Below are positions 46,179 to 56,451 of a stretch of 64,000 nucleotides of DNA, in pieces. This DNA is from Paracyclopina nana (Eukaryota > Arthropoda > Copepoda > Cyclopoida > Cyclopettidae), in NCBI GenBank assembly GCA_019096065.1, contig JAGUCH010000004.1, positions 6,448,001 to 6,512,000 on the forward strand. The letters are read 5' to 3'. The notes beneath the pieces are model-generated. The model made no database searches. It was given only the letters and a program-made list of their open reading frames with translations, and had not been told where the DNA came from. The translations under genes were made by a program, and so were the position numbers. Position 1 is the first letter of the stretch. Each line of letters begins with the position of its first letter.

Positions 46179-47099
46179 ATGCCTGCGCCTAAACAAGTCG
46201 ATGAGTTCTCCAAACTCCTTGAAGAGGTCAAGAATCGTTCAGACGAAGCCAGTAATGTGGCTCAGGGTCTCGTAGCTAAAGTTGACAAGGACAATTTTCA
46301 AACCAAAGATGGCTTGAGCTTCCTCGAGCTCAAGAATCATGTCATGCTTGACTACTTGACTAACTTGGCGTATGTCATGCTACGCAAGTGTTCAGGCAAG
46401 TCGATCAATGGCGAAAAAGCTGTTGAACGAATTGGCGAAGACCGAACTGTTCTTGAGAAAATGAGACCCATCGAAAAGAAGCTCAAGTATCAAATTGACA
46501 AGGCTATCAAAGTGGCCGAAAGTGGCGAGCTATCCGCTGATGACCCGTTGAACTTCCGACCAAATCTTGGTGCTTTGAAGGCTGCCAATGAGGACGAGGA
46601 TGAGGACGATAACTCGGATGATAGCGAGGACGAAGATGGCTTGCCCAAGTCTGCTAAGGCTGGCGGCAAGGGAAAATATGTTCCTCCCAGAAACGTCCCT
46701 GCATTCATTGATGACGAGGAGACCCTTGAGAAAAATGAAGAGGACCGTATGAAAAAGCGTAGCCTCAGCAAGAACATCATGGAGGACTTGCGTAGGCAGC
46801 ATTTAGATCTCCCAGAGGAAGAGCACAGCCACGTGGACACCATGAAGGCGCAACACATTGCCAAAATGAAAGAGCGAGTGCGATATGAGGAGGAGCACTT
46901 CATGAGGCTTCCTTTGACGAAAAAGGATAAGCATAAGCGAAGGCAAATGACCACCATGGGCACTTTGGGCGATGAACTCACCTATTTCGGAGAAAACAAC
47001 TTCTTCAACGAATCCTCGGCTTCTGGCAAGAAAAGAAAGGGGAGCAACAATCGACGACCGAGCAAAGGCGCAGCTCGCAAAAAGTTCAAAAAGCACTGA
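46179..47099 (+). CDS. NGDN: Neuroguidin (LCP5/SAS10-C1D family)
   Basis: Intronless, 306 residues (human 315). The N-terminal SAS10/Utp3/C1D helical domain (about 10-110; GLSFLELKNHVMLDYLTNLAYVML) is followed by the conserved LNFRPNLGAL, an acidic stretch, KYVPPRNVPAFIDDEE and a basic C-terminus ending KKFKKH. Neuroguidin/Lcp5 is part of the small-subunit processome in the nucleolus and binds eIF4E in vertebrates. ATG 46179 begins 13 bp after NOP10; both genes act in nucleolar RNP biogenesis, which supports a functional bicistron. AATAAA is at 47101-47106. It converges on the ankyrin gene. Confidence 0.92.
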   Translation: MPAPKQVDEFSKLLEEVKNRSDEASNVAQGLVAKVDKDNFQTKDGLSFLELKNHVMLDYLTNLAYVMLRKCSGKSINGEKAVERIGEDRTVLEKMRPIEKKLKYQIDKAIKVAESGELSADDPLNFRPNLGALKAANEDEDEDDNSDDSEDEDGLPKSAKAGGKGKYVPPRNVPAFIDDEETLEKNEEDRMKKRSLSKNIMEDLRRQHLDLPEEEHSHVDTMKAQHIAKMKERVRYEEEHFMRLPLTKKDKHKRRQMTTMGTLGDELTYFGENNFFNESSASGKKRKGSNNRRPSKGAARKKFKKH

Positions 47100-47258
47100 A
47101 AATAAAACTTCCGATTGCAAGCTGCCTATTCATAATTTATTTGATAGAAGATTTTCTAGGAGCTAACAGCATAATTGTAATGTTGGGAACTGCTAGATAG
47201 TACGTTTTAGAAAGCATAATTGCATATACTTTTAGCATAGAAAACAGTGTAGTTCCAC

Positions 47259-50200
47259 TCAAATCCCCTCGTGATTTGACTCTTCGTCGTCCGTATCAGA
47301 TTCGGTGGAGAGATCAAAGCTATCAGCTACCATTTGCTGCATATAACGGCTGATTGTTTCGTGCTCATTCAGAGCACCGAAGTGGAAAAAATCGGTTGCT
47401 GAACTGCTGGCGGCTCCATTTTCGGAGGCTGCTGGTTGGTCTGTGATTCCAAACCTGGAAAGCTCTCTGGTAATAAAGTCTGGGCTAAAGTCAGGGCTAG
47501 AGGCCGAGCTGCTCGAGGATAGGATTCTCGGCATTTCTGGGACAGCTGGAACAAATGCAGTTCGGGCATCATCGGCGTCAGCGCCTCCAGCAGCACCTTC
47601 TTCCTCCTCTGCTGATGTCAAGGAAGAGCTGTCAGAGCCTTGATTGCTTGACAAAGGCTGTGACAACGAGTTGTCACTTTCGTCCTCATCATCGCTAGTG
47701 GTGAAATCACTCTCACTTTCATAGTAGCCCTCGCAGCCTCTGTCACATTTCATTGAGGAGTAGTGGAAGATGGAAGCCCCTAATTGCAACCGAGCTACTT
47801 CCAGCTCCAGATAGGGCAGCAATCCTCGAGGTAGGCCCAACCTGACCCTAAGATTATCCACAAGCCTTGGAGATAGCTGTCTGACCACCATTTCATCGAA
47901 TCGAGGATCGTTTTCGTTCTTGACGCGAACTTTCGGGGTGATTTTGCCACGTTGATTGAACTCCACACTACGACGATATGGATTGGTGCTACTAGGCAGT
48001 TTGAACTTTGTGCCAGAAACTCTGTCTGGATCACCGTCACTCTCATCTGTGTCCAGAATGAATGGGCGTCTAGGTCGAGGACCAACAATGCATGGCATCC
48101 AGCCGTTCAAGGCGAGCTCATTGGTGGTGCTACTGTCATCGTCATCACTATCTTCACTATTGAGAGGGTTTTCGGTACTGATGTCGGCACACGGTTGAGC
48201 GCATTCGCTTTCGATTGGCGATGATGAAGAAGGGCAAGTTGGTGATGCAGGGGTCACTCCATTGACCTCGGATTGCAGCCTTTCCAGCCTGTCATCAGTT
48301 TCCTGCAGAAGCCTTTGGAGCCTTGTGACAGTGCTTCTACCACTTTCATGGCTGATTTCAAGCTCGATTCCATCCAACGAAGACTCGAGGACAGTTCGCC
48401 CACTCGTATCAGGCGACATTGGGGATGGTGATCGCTTGCTGTACTGGGGAGTTTCGCGTAAGTACCAATTGCCTCCAATGGACCTGGCTGAGGCGCCAAC
48501 GTCATCATCAGCAGATCTTGGCTGGGAATCTCGTCCCAAGTACCTTGTTCTCAAGGGGAAAGGTGTGGATGATCTGGCAGCAGACATGTCCGGTTCTGAC
48601 AATGTGACACGACCCATATTCAAGTCTGAGGCGTCTGAAAAGTCACTGAGCACTGCTGACACCACACTGGCTGCACTGTCCCTTGTGGTAATATCCTTGC
48701 ACTGCCTAAGCATCATAGACCTGATGGCAGAATTGGCCGCTTTTACTATGAGGTCCTGAGCGACCAAAGGATTGACGTAGCCTTTTAGCTCTCCAGTGAG
48801 TTCAACCAAGTCATCGACGGTTTTTTCAAACAGGGCCTTGTTGAGAATCCGTCTGATGGCAAGCTGACTCAGCCGGTTACCCAAAAGCAATGTGGGCAAG
48901 TCGCAAATTTGGAACATCTCTTTGTTGATCAAATGGCTGTAGTCGGTGAAGTTTTTGATGAGATTGGCCAAAATTTGCCCCAGCTCCTCGGTAGCAACTG
49001 CACCATTTTTGTACTCTACGACTGGCGTAATGTAAGCGCCAACAACTTGGTTGAACGCTTTCACACTGAACTTATCCACCATTGAACAGGGAAATTTGCA
49101 CCTACTGCGCGAAACGAGCAGGCACGGTGAGTCGAAAAGCAGAGGGGCTAGTACAGCAGGTAAAGGCTTCATGCTTGGCCTTCTTTTTAACGCAGATGGG
49201 TGAAGTCCAAAAGGCCTGAAGCCAATGGTACCAGCAAACTAAAAATGAAAGTGTGTCAATAAATTCTCAATAGGCTGATGAAGCTAATCCAAACTTACAA
49301 AATCGGCAGAAGACTCTGTAACCCGAGTAACCAAGGCGAAGTTGACATTTTCGTCAATAAGCATTTGTGAGCATCCCAATTTCCCATAGAACATGGATCG
49401 CCACAACGCCGTTTCTCCAATGCAATTTTGAGCATCGATCAAGACTCTCTGAAAAAAAAGATTCATTTTTGCATGAAGTAATAGTAAGTATAGCCGATTC
49501 TACCTTTCCATTTTCACGAAAGGCCGTGAAGATGTTTTCAACACTTCTGTTGTTGTGGCAGATGACGTCCATAAAGGGTGTGGTTCCATGCATGTCAGTC
49601 AGGTTAACCAAGGCACCAAGTGAGATCATTCTGTCTACCAGCAAACGATCTGTGACCTGACTGGCAATAACTTCATGGAAAATGGTACGACCACAATTAG
49701 TGGTTTGAAGGTTGAAATTAGCACCATGATCTAGAACGACAAAATTCAATGAAAGTAACTTGATGGGCGAAAAAATAAAAGTCATTTACCCAGAAAGATG
49801 TGAATGAGCTGTTTGGTTTGGATAATGACGCTTGCAACAGAGTTGTTCAACTCCTCGCCTTCGAAACCAATAGCGTTCAATAGCTCGTACTCGCCATACC
49901 GAAAGCCAGCCATGAATGGTAAGCTATTTTGGTACTTGAGGAGTTGGAGGTAATAATTGATGGCAATCTCAAAAGGAGAAGAGGGCAAATCCAGAAGGCT
50001 GTGTTGATTCGGGCTAGCGCCCTTTTCTAGAAGCAATTTGACAATCCTAAAGTTCCTTGGCCGCAATCGATACGAGCCTTTTCCTGGGGTTAAAGCATGG
50101 CCCATTGACCCGTCATTCAGAGATTCTGGGTTGGTTGAGGCGGAGATGAGCTTCTCTGCAAGATCGAACTTTCCCTCTAGTATAGCACGATTCAGCGGGG

Positions 50201-50468
50201 TACGATTGACACCAAAAAGTCCCCATACGTCAGGGTCAGGATTGTGGGCCCCGACATCGAAGTGATTATGCGCCATTCCTGCTAAGGTGTTAAAAGGGTC
50301 ACTGTTGGGTGCAGGGACCTCTTCAAGCCCCATAAATAACCTATGCAGGCTGGGGTGTTCTTCGTCAGCAGAGCTTGACTCGGCGCGAATGACAAGCCCG
50401 TCGAGTTGCTCTAGATCAATGATATCAGCGATGTGAAGCAATCGGTCCCGGAAGCTTCGATCCGACAT
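47259..50468 (-). CDS. Large ankyrin-repeat protein with disordered acidic Ser-rich tail, family unknown
   Basis: Four exons: 49790-50468, 49504-49730, 49299-49448 and 47259-49238; phases agree, about 1011 residues. Ankyrin-like repeats lie at about 95-350 (RTPLNRAILEGKFDLAEKLI, RIVKLLLEKGASPNQ, DHGANFNLQTTNCGRTIFHE, MISLGALVNLTDMHGTTPFMD, CIGETALWRSMFYGKLGCSQML). A helical segment follows (about 390-500: KAFNQVVGAYITPVVEY, AIRRILNKALFEKTVDDLVELT). The rest is low complexity with Ser/Asp/Glu runs, including TSDDEDESDNS and STESDTDDEESNHEG. It resembles adaptor or scaffold proteins, but I cannot name an orthologue. The last intron separates the repeats from the tail. Confidence 0.7.
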
Positions 50469-50836
50469 ATCTTCTTCTGCGTCACATCATCTTTGGCTTG
50501 GCTCGAAAAGGGGCGGAGACCTCCTCCCGATATGATGGCGCGTAACTGGCCCAAATAATCTCAGCTTCCGTTCTCAGCTAAGAATTCGACGAGATGGCGA
50601 GTCAATTTCAGCGGTTAACGCAGAGCGTTGAGAAGGAGCGTAAGAAAGCTGAAGGTGCAAAAAACGCTACAAGATAGCAGCTGATTGAGCAATCCAAGGT
50701 GAAAAGTTACTGAGCGTAAAGATAATTTTACCCCACAATATTGCCAGAAAATGCCAAAAATGATTAAGCGTTGAGGATTTGGCTATGGTAACTCTGTAAT
50801 TTTTTGATGTCAACAAAGCATTTGACGGAAAATCAA
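50469..50836. other. Intergenic between the ankyrin gene and the inverted repeat
   Basis: About 370 bp holding the ankyrin-gene promoter on the minus side and a short plus-strand ORF at 50594-50677. Nothing else recognised. Confidence 0.35.
50594..50677 (+). CDS. Short ORF, possible remnant first exon
   Basis: A 27-codon ORF beginning MASQFQRL in a fair start context (GAGATGG), with a charged helix-like end. It stops 160 bp before the left inverted-repeat arm. It faintly recalls the start of V-ATPase subunit G proteins, but too little remains to say. It may be a first exon cut off by the repeat, or chance. Confidence 0.15.
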   Translation: MASQFQRLTQSVEKERKKAEGAKNATR

Positions 50837-52130
50837 AACTAGATTTAGGCGTCCACAATGTGGACAGCATGGAGCGGGCGTTTCAAAAGTCCTTACCTTG
50901 CTTGGCTTAAAGAACTCCATATTGGCTGAAATTCGTATTCACGGTGGTTCAAAATCCCTTCTTGATGCGCACGGGGAAAAAACTCGCGAAATCGTTGGAG
51001 TCAATTTTCATAGGGCTGTAAGCTAAAAATTGACTTTCAGAGCTCCCAATTCCGCACATTTCCGCAGCCAATTTTGCTGAATAATCATTAAATGGGGTCT
51101 GATTTTCATCATAATCATAATAGCTAAATGTCATTCGATGTCAAACAAAAGTTAAAGAATTCTGAAAGTAGTCAAACTTGACTGTTCTACTGGAAACTCA
51201 CCTACCTACTGTTTCAGACAAATTTTCATTTTTAAGATGAATTTCAACCTTTTTCTATAATTTCTCACTAATTTGAGCTATTTTCATGGCTAAGAAGTTC
51301 TCCCAAAAAGAAGGTGAAAGTTGGTGGCAAAATGAGATTTTTGCGACTTGGTGGAATTTCTTATGCGCGTGAAAACGGCTTTTTGAACCACCGTGATGTA
51401 TTTTAATTCAATCCCATATTCCCATTGAAGCAAAGGTCAAAACGGACAAATATCTGTAGGCAGTACGTACATGCAGCCAGTTTAGCACTATTTCAGCTAT
51501 TCATCTCTACAAAGTCAATAGCTTTGCTAGGTAGTTATGGTGGACAAGCACTTCTCCCCAGTCCCAATAAAAAAATTTAAGATGTCAATTTATACAATTA
51601 AGTACACAGCATTTCCCGCCAGATTTTCATAATAAATTAAGTGACCAATTTAGGCCAAACACTGCACTACCTTAAAAGACTTGGTATAAGAAAAAATGAC
51701 ATTTCATTACTAAATTTGGTGAGTTTTGGCCATTTTTAGAGGTTGGGTAGGTAGTCCGAAAAGGGCAGTTGTGTTTTTAATATGGTCTGAAAAATTGTGG
51801 ATGCAAAAATTATTATTTTGGGCCCAAACAAAGGTGGTAAGAAGTTTAAAATTCTGTTGATAAATATGCTTCTAATTCACCATAAGAATACTACTTTTTA
51901 TGTTTAGAATTAAGTTAACAATTTCACCTATCAACTACTAGTCAACTTTGCTACTTAAAGAGGTTAAAACTCGCAGTCAGTATGCAACTTGTCACCCGAA
52001 ACTTCTATTGATAAGATCAATTTTCATTGGGCCTTAATTCTCAAATCTGATTGGTTCCGTCAATTTTTGCCTTTTGCCCGTGTCAGAATGATTTGTGGGA
52101 GCGAGCGCGCTACGCGCGCCCGCTCCCAAT
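50837..52130. repeat. Left arm of 1.29-kb inverted repeat
   Basis: Runs as the reverse complement of 54729-56021. By eye the arms differ at about five positions (for example GACATTTC versus GAAATTTC context near 51691, and one extra A in the AAAAAA run near 50980), so identity exceeds 99%. The inner end has a GC-rich near-palindrome starting GGGAGCGAGCGCGC. It holds a 456-bp MITE and the upstream DNA of MFSD3. Confidence 0.9.
50940..51395. mobile_element. MITE with CACGGTGGTTCAAAA ends (left arm)
   Basis: CACGGTGGTTCAAAA at 50940-50954 and TTTTGAACCACCGTG at 51381-51395 are exact inverted repeats. The next bases are also partly inverted (TGCGCACGGGG / GCGCGTGAAAACGG). No transposase. A diverged relative lies at 10253-10625. 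Confidence 0.75.
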
Positions 52131-52188
52131 AATTGATAGGAGCGTGGAAAAGGAAAAGTACGCCAATGAAAGGGGTGAAACGAAAAAG

Positions 52189-53498
52189 ATGTTGTCCAAA
52201 AAATTATCAACGTTGGCATTGCTCTATTTTGTCCAAGGTGCCCCATACGGATTTCAATCAGCATGTCTTCCTATAATTTTGAGGTCCCAAGGCCTTTCAT
52301 TTACTGCAATAGGCATCATGAAATTACTTTTTCTTCCATGGGTTCTGAAGCCTCTTTATGCTCCCCTCGTTGATAGATATTTCACAAAAAAATGGTGGCT
52401 GCAAAAGGTAAATGGGGTAATGCTTCATGAACTACATCATAAGTATTTTTTTCGATTACGTAGAGTATAGTGGCTCTAGGATTAACCTGCTTAGTCACAA
52501 GCATCCTGTCTGGTGAATCTCAAATTTGGTACCTGTCATGTCTGCTCCTTATGCTCAATTTATTTTCTGCTGTGCAAGACATCGCTGTGGACTGCTTGGC
52601 CGTGACAATTTTGGACCCTAATGAGCTCGGGGCTGGAAATACGATTCAAGTTGTAGCTTACAAGGCAGGCTCAATGTTTGCTGGAGGGCTGCTACTTATG
52701 GTACGAGAAGCCTTTGGATGGCAAGCGATGTTCATGTCATTTGGCTCAATTTACTTCATAACTGTATGGTTGACTAGTCAGTTTGAAATGGTTGAAGAAA
52801 GGGAACAGTCAATCAAAATTGAAAAATCGGGTGATGCAAGCAGGGACATAAGGAGCATATTTAAGATTGAAGGAACAATCTGGATGACGGGTTTTGTGCT
52901 GTTTTACAAGCTGTGCGAGAGAGGTGAACAAACCTTTGCGCTCTACTTGGTGGATAAAAAAGTTCCCAGGGAGGAGCTGGCTATTTTGTCAACATTTATC
53001 AGAGCTTTTTCAATCATTGGATCAACAGCTAGCGGATTAGCACTTACCAAAGGCTGCATGACTTGTCAAAATCTTATTGCGCTATTTTCAATCACTAGAG
53101 CAATAACAATAGCAGGCCTGACATTTGTCGTGATATCATGGGGATTGGAGCCGACAGAATTTGCTCATGCATCAGATTACTTTTATAAGTATGCAGGGTT
53201 CCTATTCATATGTCTCACTTCAATTGGAGCAGGTGGAATTACAACAGCCACATTCACCATGATGATGCAATTGAGTCAAAGAGCAGGGGCTAAAATTCAA
53301 GGGACGCATTACTCCTTACTAGCTACCTGCGAAGTGCTTGGAAAGTTAATTTTTGCTGCCATAGCTGGATGGCTTTCAGATTTGTTAGGCTTACCCGCTA
53401 TGTTTATGTCATTTACTGTACTCGCATGTTTGGTCTACCCATTTATTCGATCAGCCCCACATTATGTTAATTTACCTAAAGATAAATTGAGATCATGA
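52189..53498 (+). CDS. MFSD3: MFSD3-like transporter (acetyl-CoA transporter-like MFS family)
   Basis: Two exons, 52189-52407 and 52464-53498 (56-bp intron; the acceptor at 52463 keeps frame, the next AG would not). 417 residues (human MFSD3 412). About 12 hydrophobic helices. Family words are YFVQGAPYGFQSACLPIILRSQGLS, WVLKPLYAPLVDRYF, FSAVQDIAVDCLAV, LGAGNTIQVVAYKAGSMFAGG, LYKLCERGEQ-like FYKLCERGEQTFALYLVD and GTHYSLLATCEVLGKL. Substrate is not firmly known; mitochondrial acetyl-CoA transport has been proposed for the family. The upstream DNA beyond 58 bp lies in the inverted repeat. The stop TGA (53496-53498) overlaps the TCATGA shared with SFSWAP. Confidence 0.88.
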
Positions 53499-54677
53499 TT
53501 GCCTGAAAAATCCTTTGAGTAACGGGAAACTTTTGGTCGAGTCTTGCAGAGCTGCAGTTGCGGCGTTGGCATTCGCCACTGCCTTTGCCTTTTGCTCTCT
53601 GTGTCTTTCAGTCCTCATTTCATGATAAAGGGCAACTTTGAACTGATAGTATGTGTTGTACTTATTGTCCGATCGAAGGAAGCCAAATTTCTCCGGCATC
53701 CTCTTCCTCAAAATACCCAGCTTTTCACCGCCTAATCTGCAGACATAGGATGCAGTTTTATCAATCAAGATTTGTTCCTCATAGGGCGGGACTTGAACTG
53801 TGCATGTGTTGTCGTCTGCTGGTTTTTCTGCTAGAGGAGGTTGAGGTGGCTCTACTTTATCCAATACAGGTTGAGCCACAGGAGGTGGTGGTGGAGGAGG
53901 AGGCAAACTTCCTCTCATTTTCTCCACTAGCTTTGAATATGAGTCCAGAGGGGCGGACGACTGAGAGGTGAGCCCTGGAGCTGCACTAGGTAAATTACGA
54001 GCCAGATTTTTCAATGACTGTTCAACCTCCTCAAGGGTGGGAACTTCTGGCAAATTAGGCATCATTCTCCCAGCAAGCCGTGCCTTTTTCTTCTCGAGGA
54101 CTTGCTTGTAGATTGGATGGTATGGGTTGCCCGGGTTGAGAAACTGGAATTTTGGATTATGAGCTTCTTTTGCTCTCATTAGGATTTCCATTTGTGCGCC
54201 TTGTGAGGCAATGAATTCGGACGTTTTTTCGATGACAGTGGCGATTTGTCGTAGCGTGATTTCCGCACTAGCTGGCTCTTGACTCTTTGGAGGGGCCCTG
54301 CTCTCTTGCTGGTAATTGAAGCCAATTTCAGCTCCATGAGGTTCGATTCTTTTATCAATTTCCTCTTGAGCAAATTTGGCTTCAGCCTCATCGGAAATTT
54401 TGATAGATCTGTAGCGCTCATCATCGCACATTTCCTCAACGAGAATCTCTTCCGACGACAAATATTCTTCCCGCCGTAACTCCTGTTGAGGTGCTTCGCA
54501 TGGCTGTAGGTCAGACAAGATTCCACGAGCATCAAATCTGTCGATTTTCAAATTGGAGTCACCCATCCAAGGGACCAAGAAGTCTCCTCTGTCAACTTGT
54601 TGGGCTCTCTCATCATCACGAAAAATCTTGCACGCATAGCCAAACACCAGGAGATCATCTTCCCCACTCGCAGCCAT
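53493..54677 (-). CDS. SFSWAP: SFSWAP-like splicing regulator without RS tail
   Basis: Intronless, 394 residues from ATG 54677. Residues about 8-100 form the DRY_EERY domain (LLVFGYACKIFRDDERA, ISDEAEAKF). SURP1 lies at about 140-190 (IATVIEKTSEFIASQGAQMEILMRAKEAHNPKFQFL...YHPIYKQVL) and SURP2 at about 315-365 (ILIDKTASYVCRLGGEKLGILRKRMPEKFGFL...YYQFKVAL). A proline-rich linker separates them. SFSWAP regulates alternative splicing of its own and other mRNAs. Vertebrate and fly proteins continue with an RS domain; this one stops about 30 residues after SURP2, overlapping the MFSD3 stop. Upstream DNA beyond 51 bp is inside the inverted repeat. Confidence 0.85.
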   Translation of the reverse strand: MAASGEDDLLVFGYACKIFRDDERAQQVDRGDFLVPWMGDSNLKIDRFDARGILSDLQPCEAPQQELRREEYLSSEEILVEEMCDDERYRSIKISDEAEAKFAQEEIDKRIEPHGAEIGFNYQQESRAPPKSQEPASAEITLRQIATVIEKTSEFIASQGAQMEILMRAKEAHNPKFQFLNPGNPYHPIYKQVLEKKKARLAGRMMPNLPEVPTLEEVEQSLKNLARNLPSAAPGLTSQSSAPLDSYSKLVEKMRGSLPPPPPPPPVAQPVLDKVEPPQPPLAEKPADDNTCTVQVPPYEEQILIDKTASYVCRLGGEKLGILRKRMPEKFGFLRSDNKYNTYYQFKVALYHEMRTERHREQKAKAVANANAATAALQDSTKSFPLLKGFFRQS

Positions 54678-54728
54678 CACGGAATTTTACCTTGAGAAAG
54701 GACAATACACAGTGTTTTGAATCTTTTG

Positions 54729-56021
54729 ATTGGGAGCGGGCGCGCGTAGCGCGCTCGCTCCCACAAATCATTCTGACACGGGCAAAAGGCAAAAATTGAC
54801 GGAACCAATCAGATTTGAGAATTAAGGCCCAATGAAAATTGATCTTATCAATAGAAGTTTCGGGTGACAAGTTGCATACTGACTGCGAGTTTTAACCTCT
54901 TTAAGTAGCAAAGTTGACTAGTAGTTGATAGGTGAAATTGTTAACTTAATTCTAAACATAAAAAGTAGTATTCTTATGGTGAATTAGAAGCATATTTATC
55001 AACAGAATTTTAAACTTCTTACCACCTTTGTTTGGGCCCAAAATAATAATTTTTGCATCCACAATTTTTCAGACCATATTAAAAACACAACTGCCCTTTT
55101 CGGACTACCTACCCAACCTCTAAAAATGGCCAAAACTCACCAAATTTAGTAATGAAATTTCATTTTTTCTTATACCAAGTCTTTTAAGGTAGTGCAGTGT
55201 TTGGCCTAAATTGGTCTCTTAATTTATTATGAAAATCTGGCGGGAAATGCCGTGTACTTAATTGTATAAATTGACATCTTAAATTTTTTTATTGGGACTG
55301 GGGAGAAGTGCTTGTCCACCATAACTACCTAGCAAAGCTATTGACTTTGTAGAGATGAATAGCTGAAATAGTGCTAAACTGGCTGCATGTACGTACTGCC
55401 TACAGATATTTGTTCGTTTTGACCTTTGCTTCAATGGGAATATGGGATTGAATTAAAATACATCACGGTGGTTCAAAAAGCCGTTTTCACGCGCATAAGA
55501 AATTCCACCAAGTCGCAAAAATCTCATTTTGCCACCAACTTTCACCTTCTTTTTGGGAGAACTTCTTAGCCATGAAAATAGCTCAAATTAGTGAGAAATT
55601 ATAGAAAAAGGTTGAAATTCATCTTAAAAATGAAAATTTGTCTGAAACAGTAGGTAGGTGAGTTTCCAGTAGAACAGTCAAGTTTGACTACTTTCAGAAT
55701 TCTTTAACTTTTGTTTGACATCGAATGACATTTAGCTATTATGATTATGATGAAAATCAGACCCCATTTAATGATTATTCAGCAAAATTGGCTGCGGAAA
55801 TGTGCGGAATTGGGAGCTCTGAAAGTCAATTTTTAGCTTACAGCCCTATGAAAATTGACTCCAACGATTTCGCGAGTTTTTCCCCGTGCGCATCAAGAAG
55901 GGATTTTGAACCACCGTGAATACGAATTTCAGCCAATATGGAGTTCTTTAAGCCAAGCAAGGTAAGGACTTTTGAAACGCCCGCTCCATGCTGTCCACAT
56001 TGTGGACGCCTAAATCTAGTT
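54729..56021. repeat. Right arm of 1.29-kb inverted repeat
   Basis: Reverse complement of 50837-52130. The spacer between the arms (52131-54728) contains the whole coding regions of MFSD3 and SFSWAP and little else. The arm provides the upstream DNA of SFSWAP and carries a MITE at 55464-55918. Confidence 0.9.
55464..55918. mobile_element. MITE with CACGGTGGTTCAAAA ends (right arm)
   Basis: Mirror copy of 50940-51395, with CACGGTGGTTCAAAA at 55464-55478 and TTTTGAACCACCGTG at 55904-55918. Confidence 0.75.
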
Positions 56022-56451
56022 GTTTTCAATGTTTCTAAGCTTTTTCTGCCTTACTCCCCGCAAGTGAATTTTACCGGAAAATATGACGTCAGGTTTTGCA
56101 TCTCTACTGAGCACAATTTCGTTTTGTGACGTCATCAATACTTTTTCTGCCAATCTAGGGGTGTGAACTAAGTGCAACTGAGTAAGCAAAAGTAAGGCAC
56201 GAAAGAATCTTTTGAACGGGCTCCAGCTTCTTTGCTCCTTTTCTCGTCAAGCAATTTCGCTGGCTCAATGATGGAAAAAGAAGCTGTATCTCAATGTTTG
56301 AATAAGGAATGCTCCCGATCAATGAGAAAGCTGCTTGCCGTTGCATCAGCAAAGTATTGAGGACTCAAAAACCGATCAATTTGTAAATATACAGGTTTTA
56401 AAGAGCTCCATATTTATTCTGGTTAGATCGTGCTTCACCCAGAAATGGAAA
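56022..56451. other. 5' flank of CIAO2B-PIGO
   Basis: Unique DNA of about 430 bp after the right repeat arm. It presumably holds the promoter of the CIAO2B-PIGO unit. The frame is open from 56335 but without family similarity before 56452. Confidence 0.4.

Noticed and set aside
47720-47760. A fifth Asp-Arg-Gly-Cys motif, in the ankyrin protein
   Set aside because: The codons differ (AGA-GGC-TGC), there is no conserved loop and no 6-bp stem; unrelated to the BEL hairpins.
50949-51134. ORF repeated in both inverted-repeat arms (and 55725-55919)
   Set aside because: It is part of the MITE interior; the diverged copy near 10480 does not keep the frame as a gene would.
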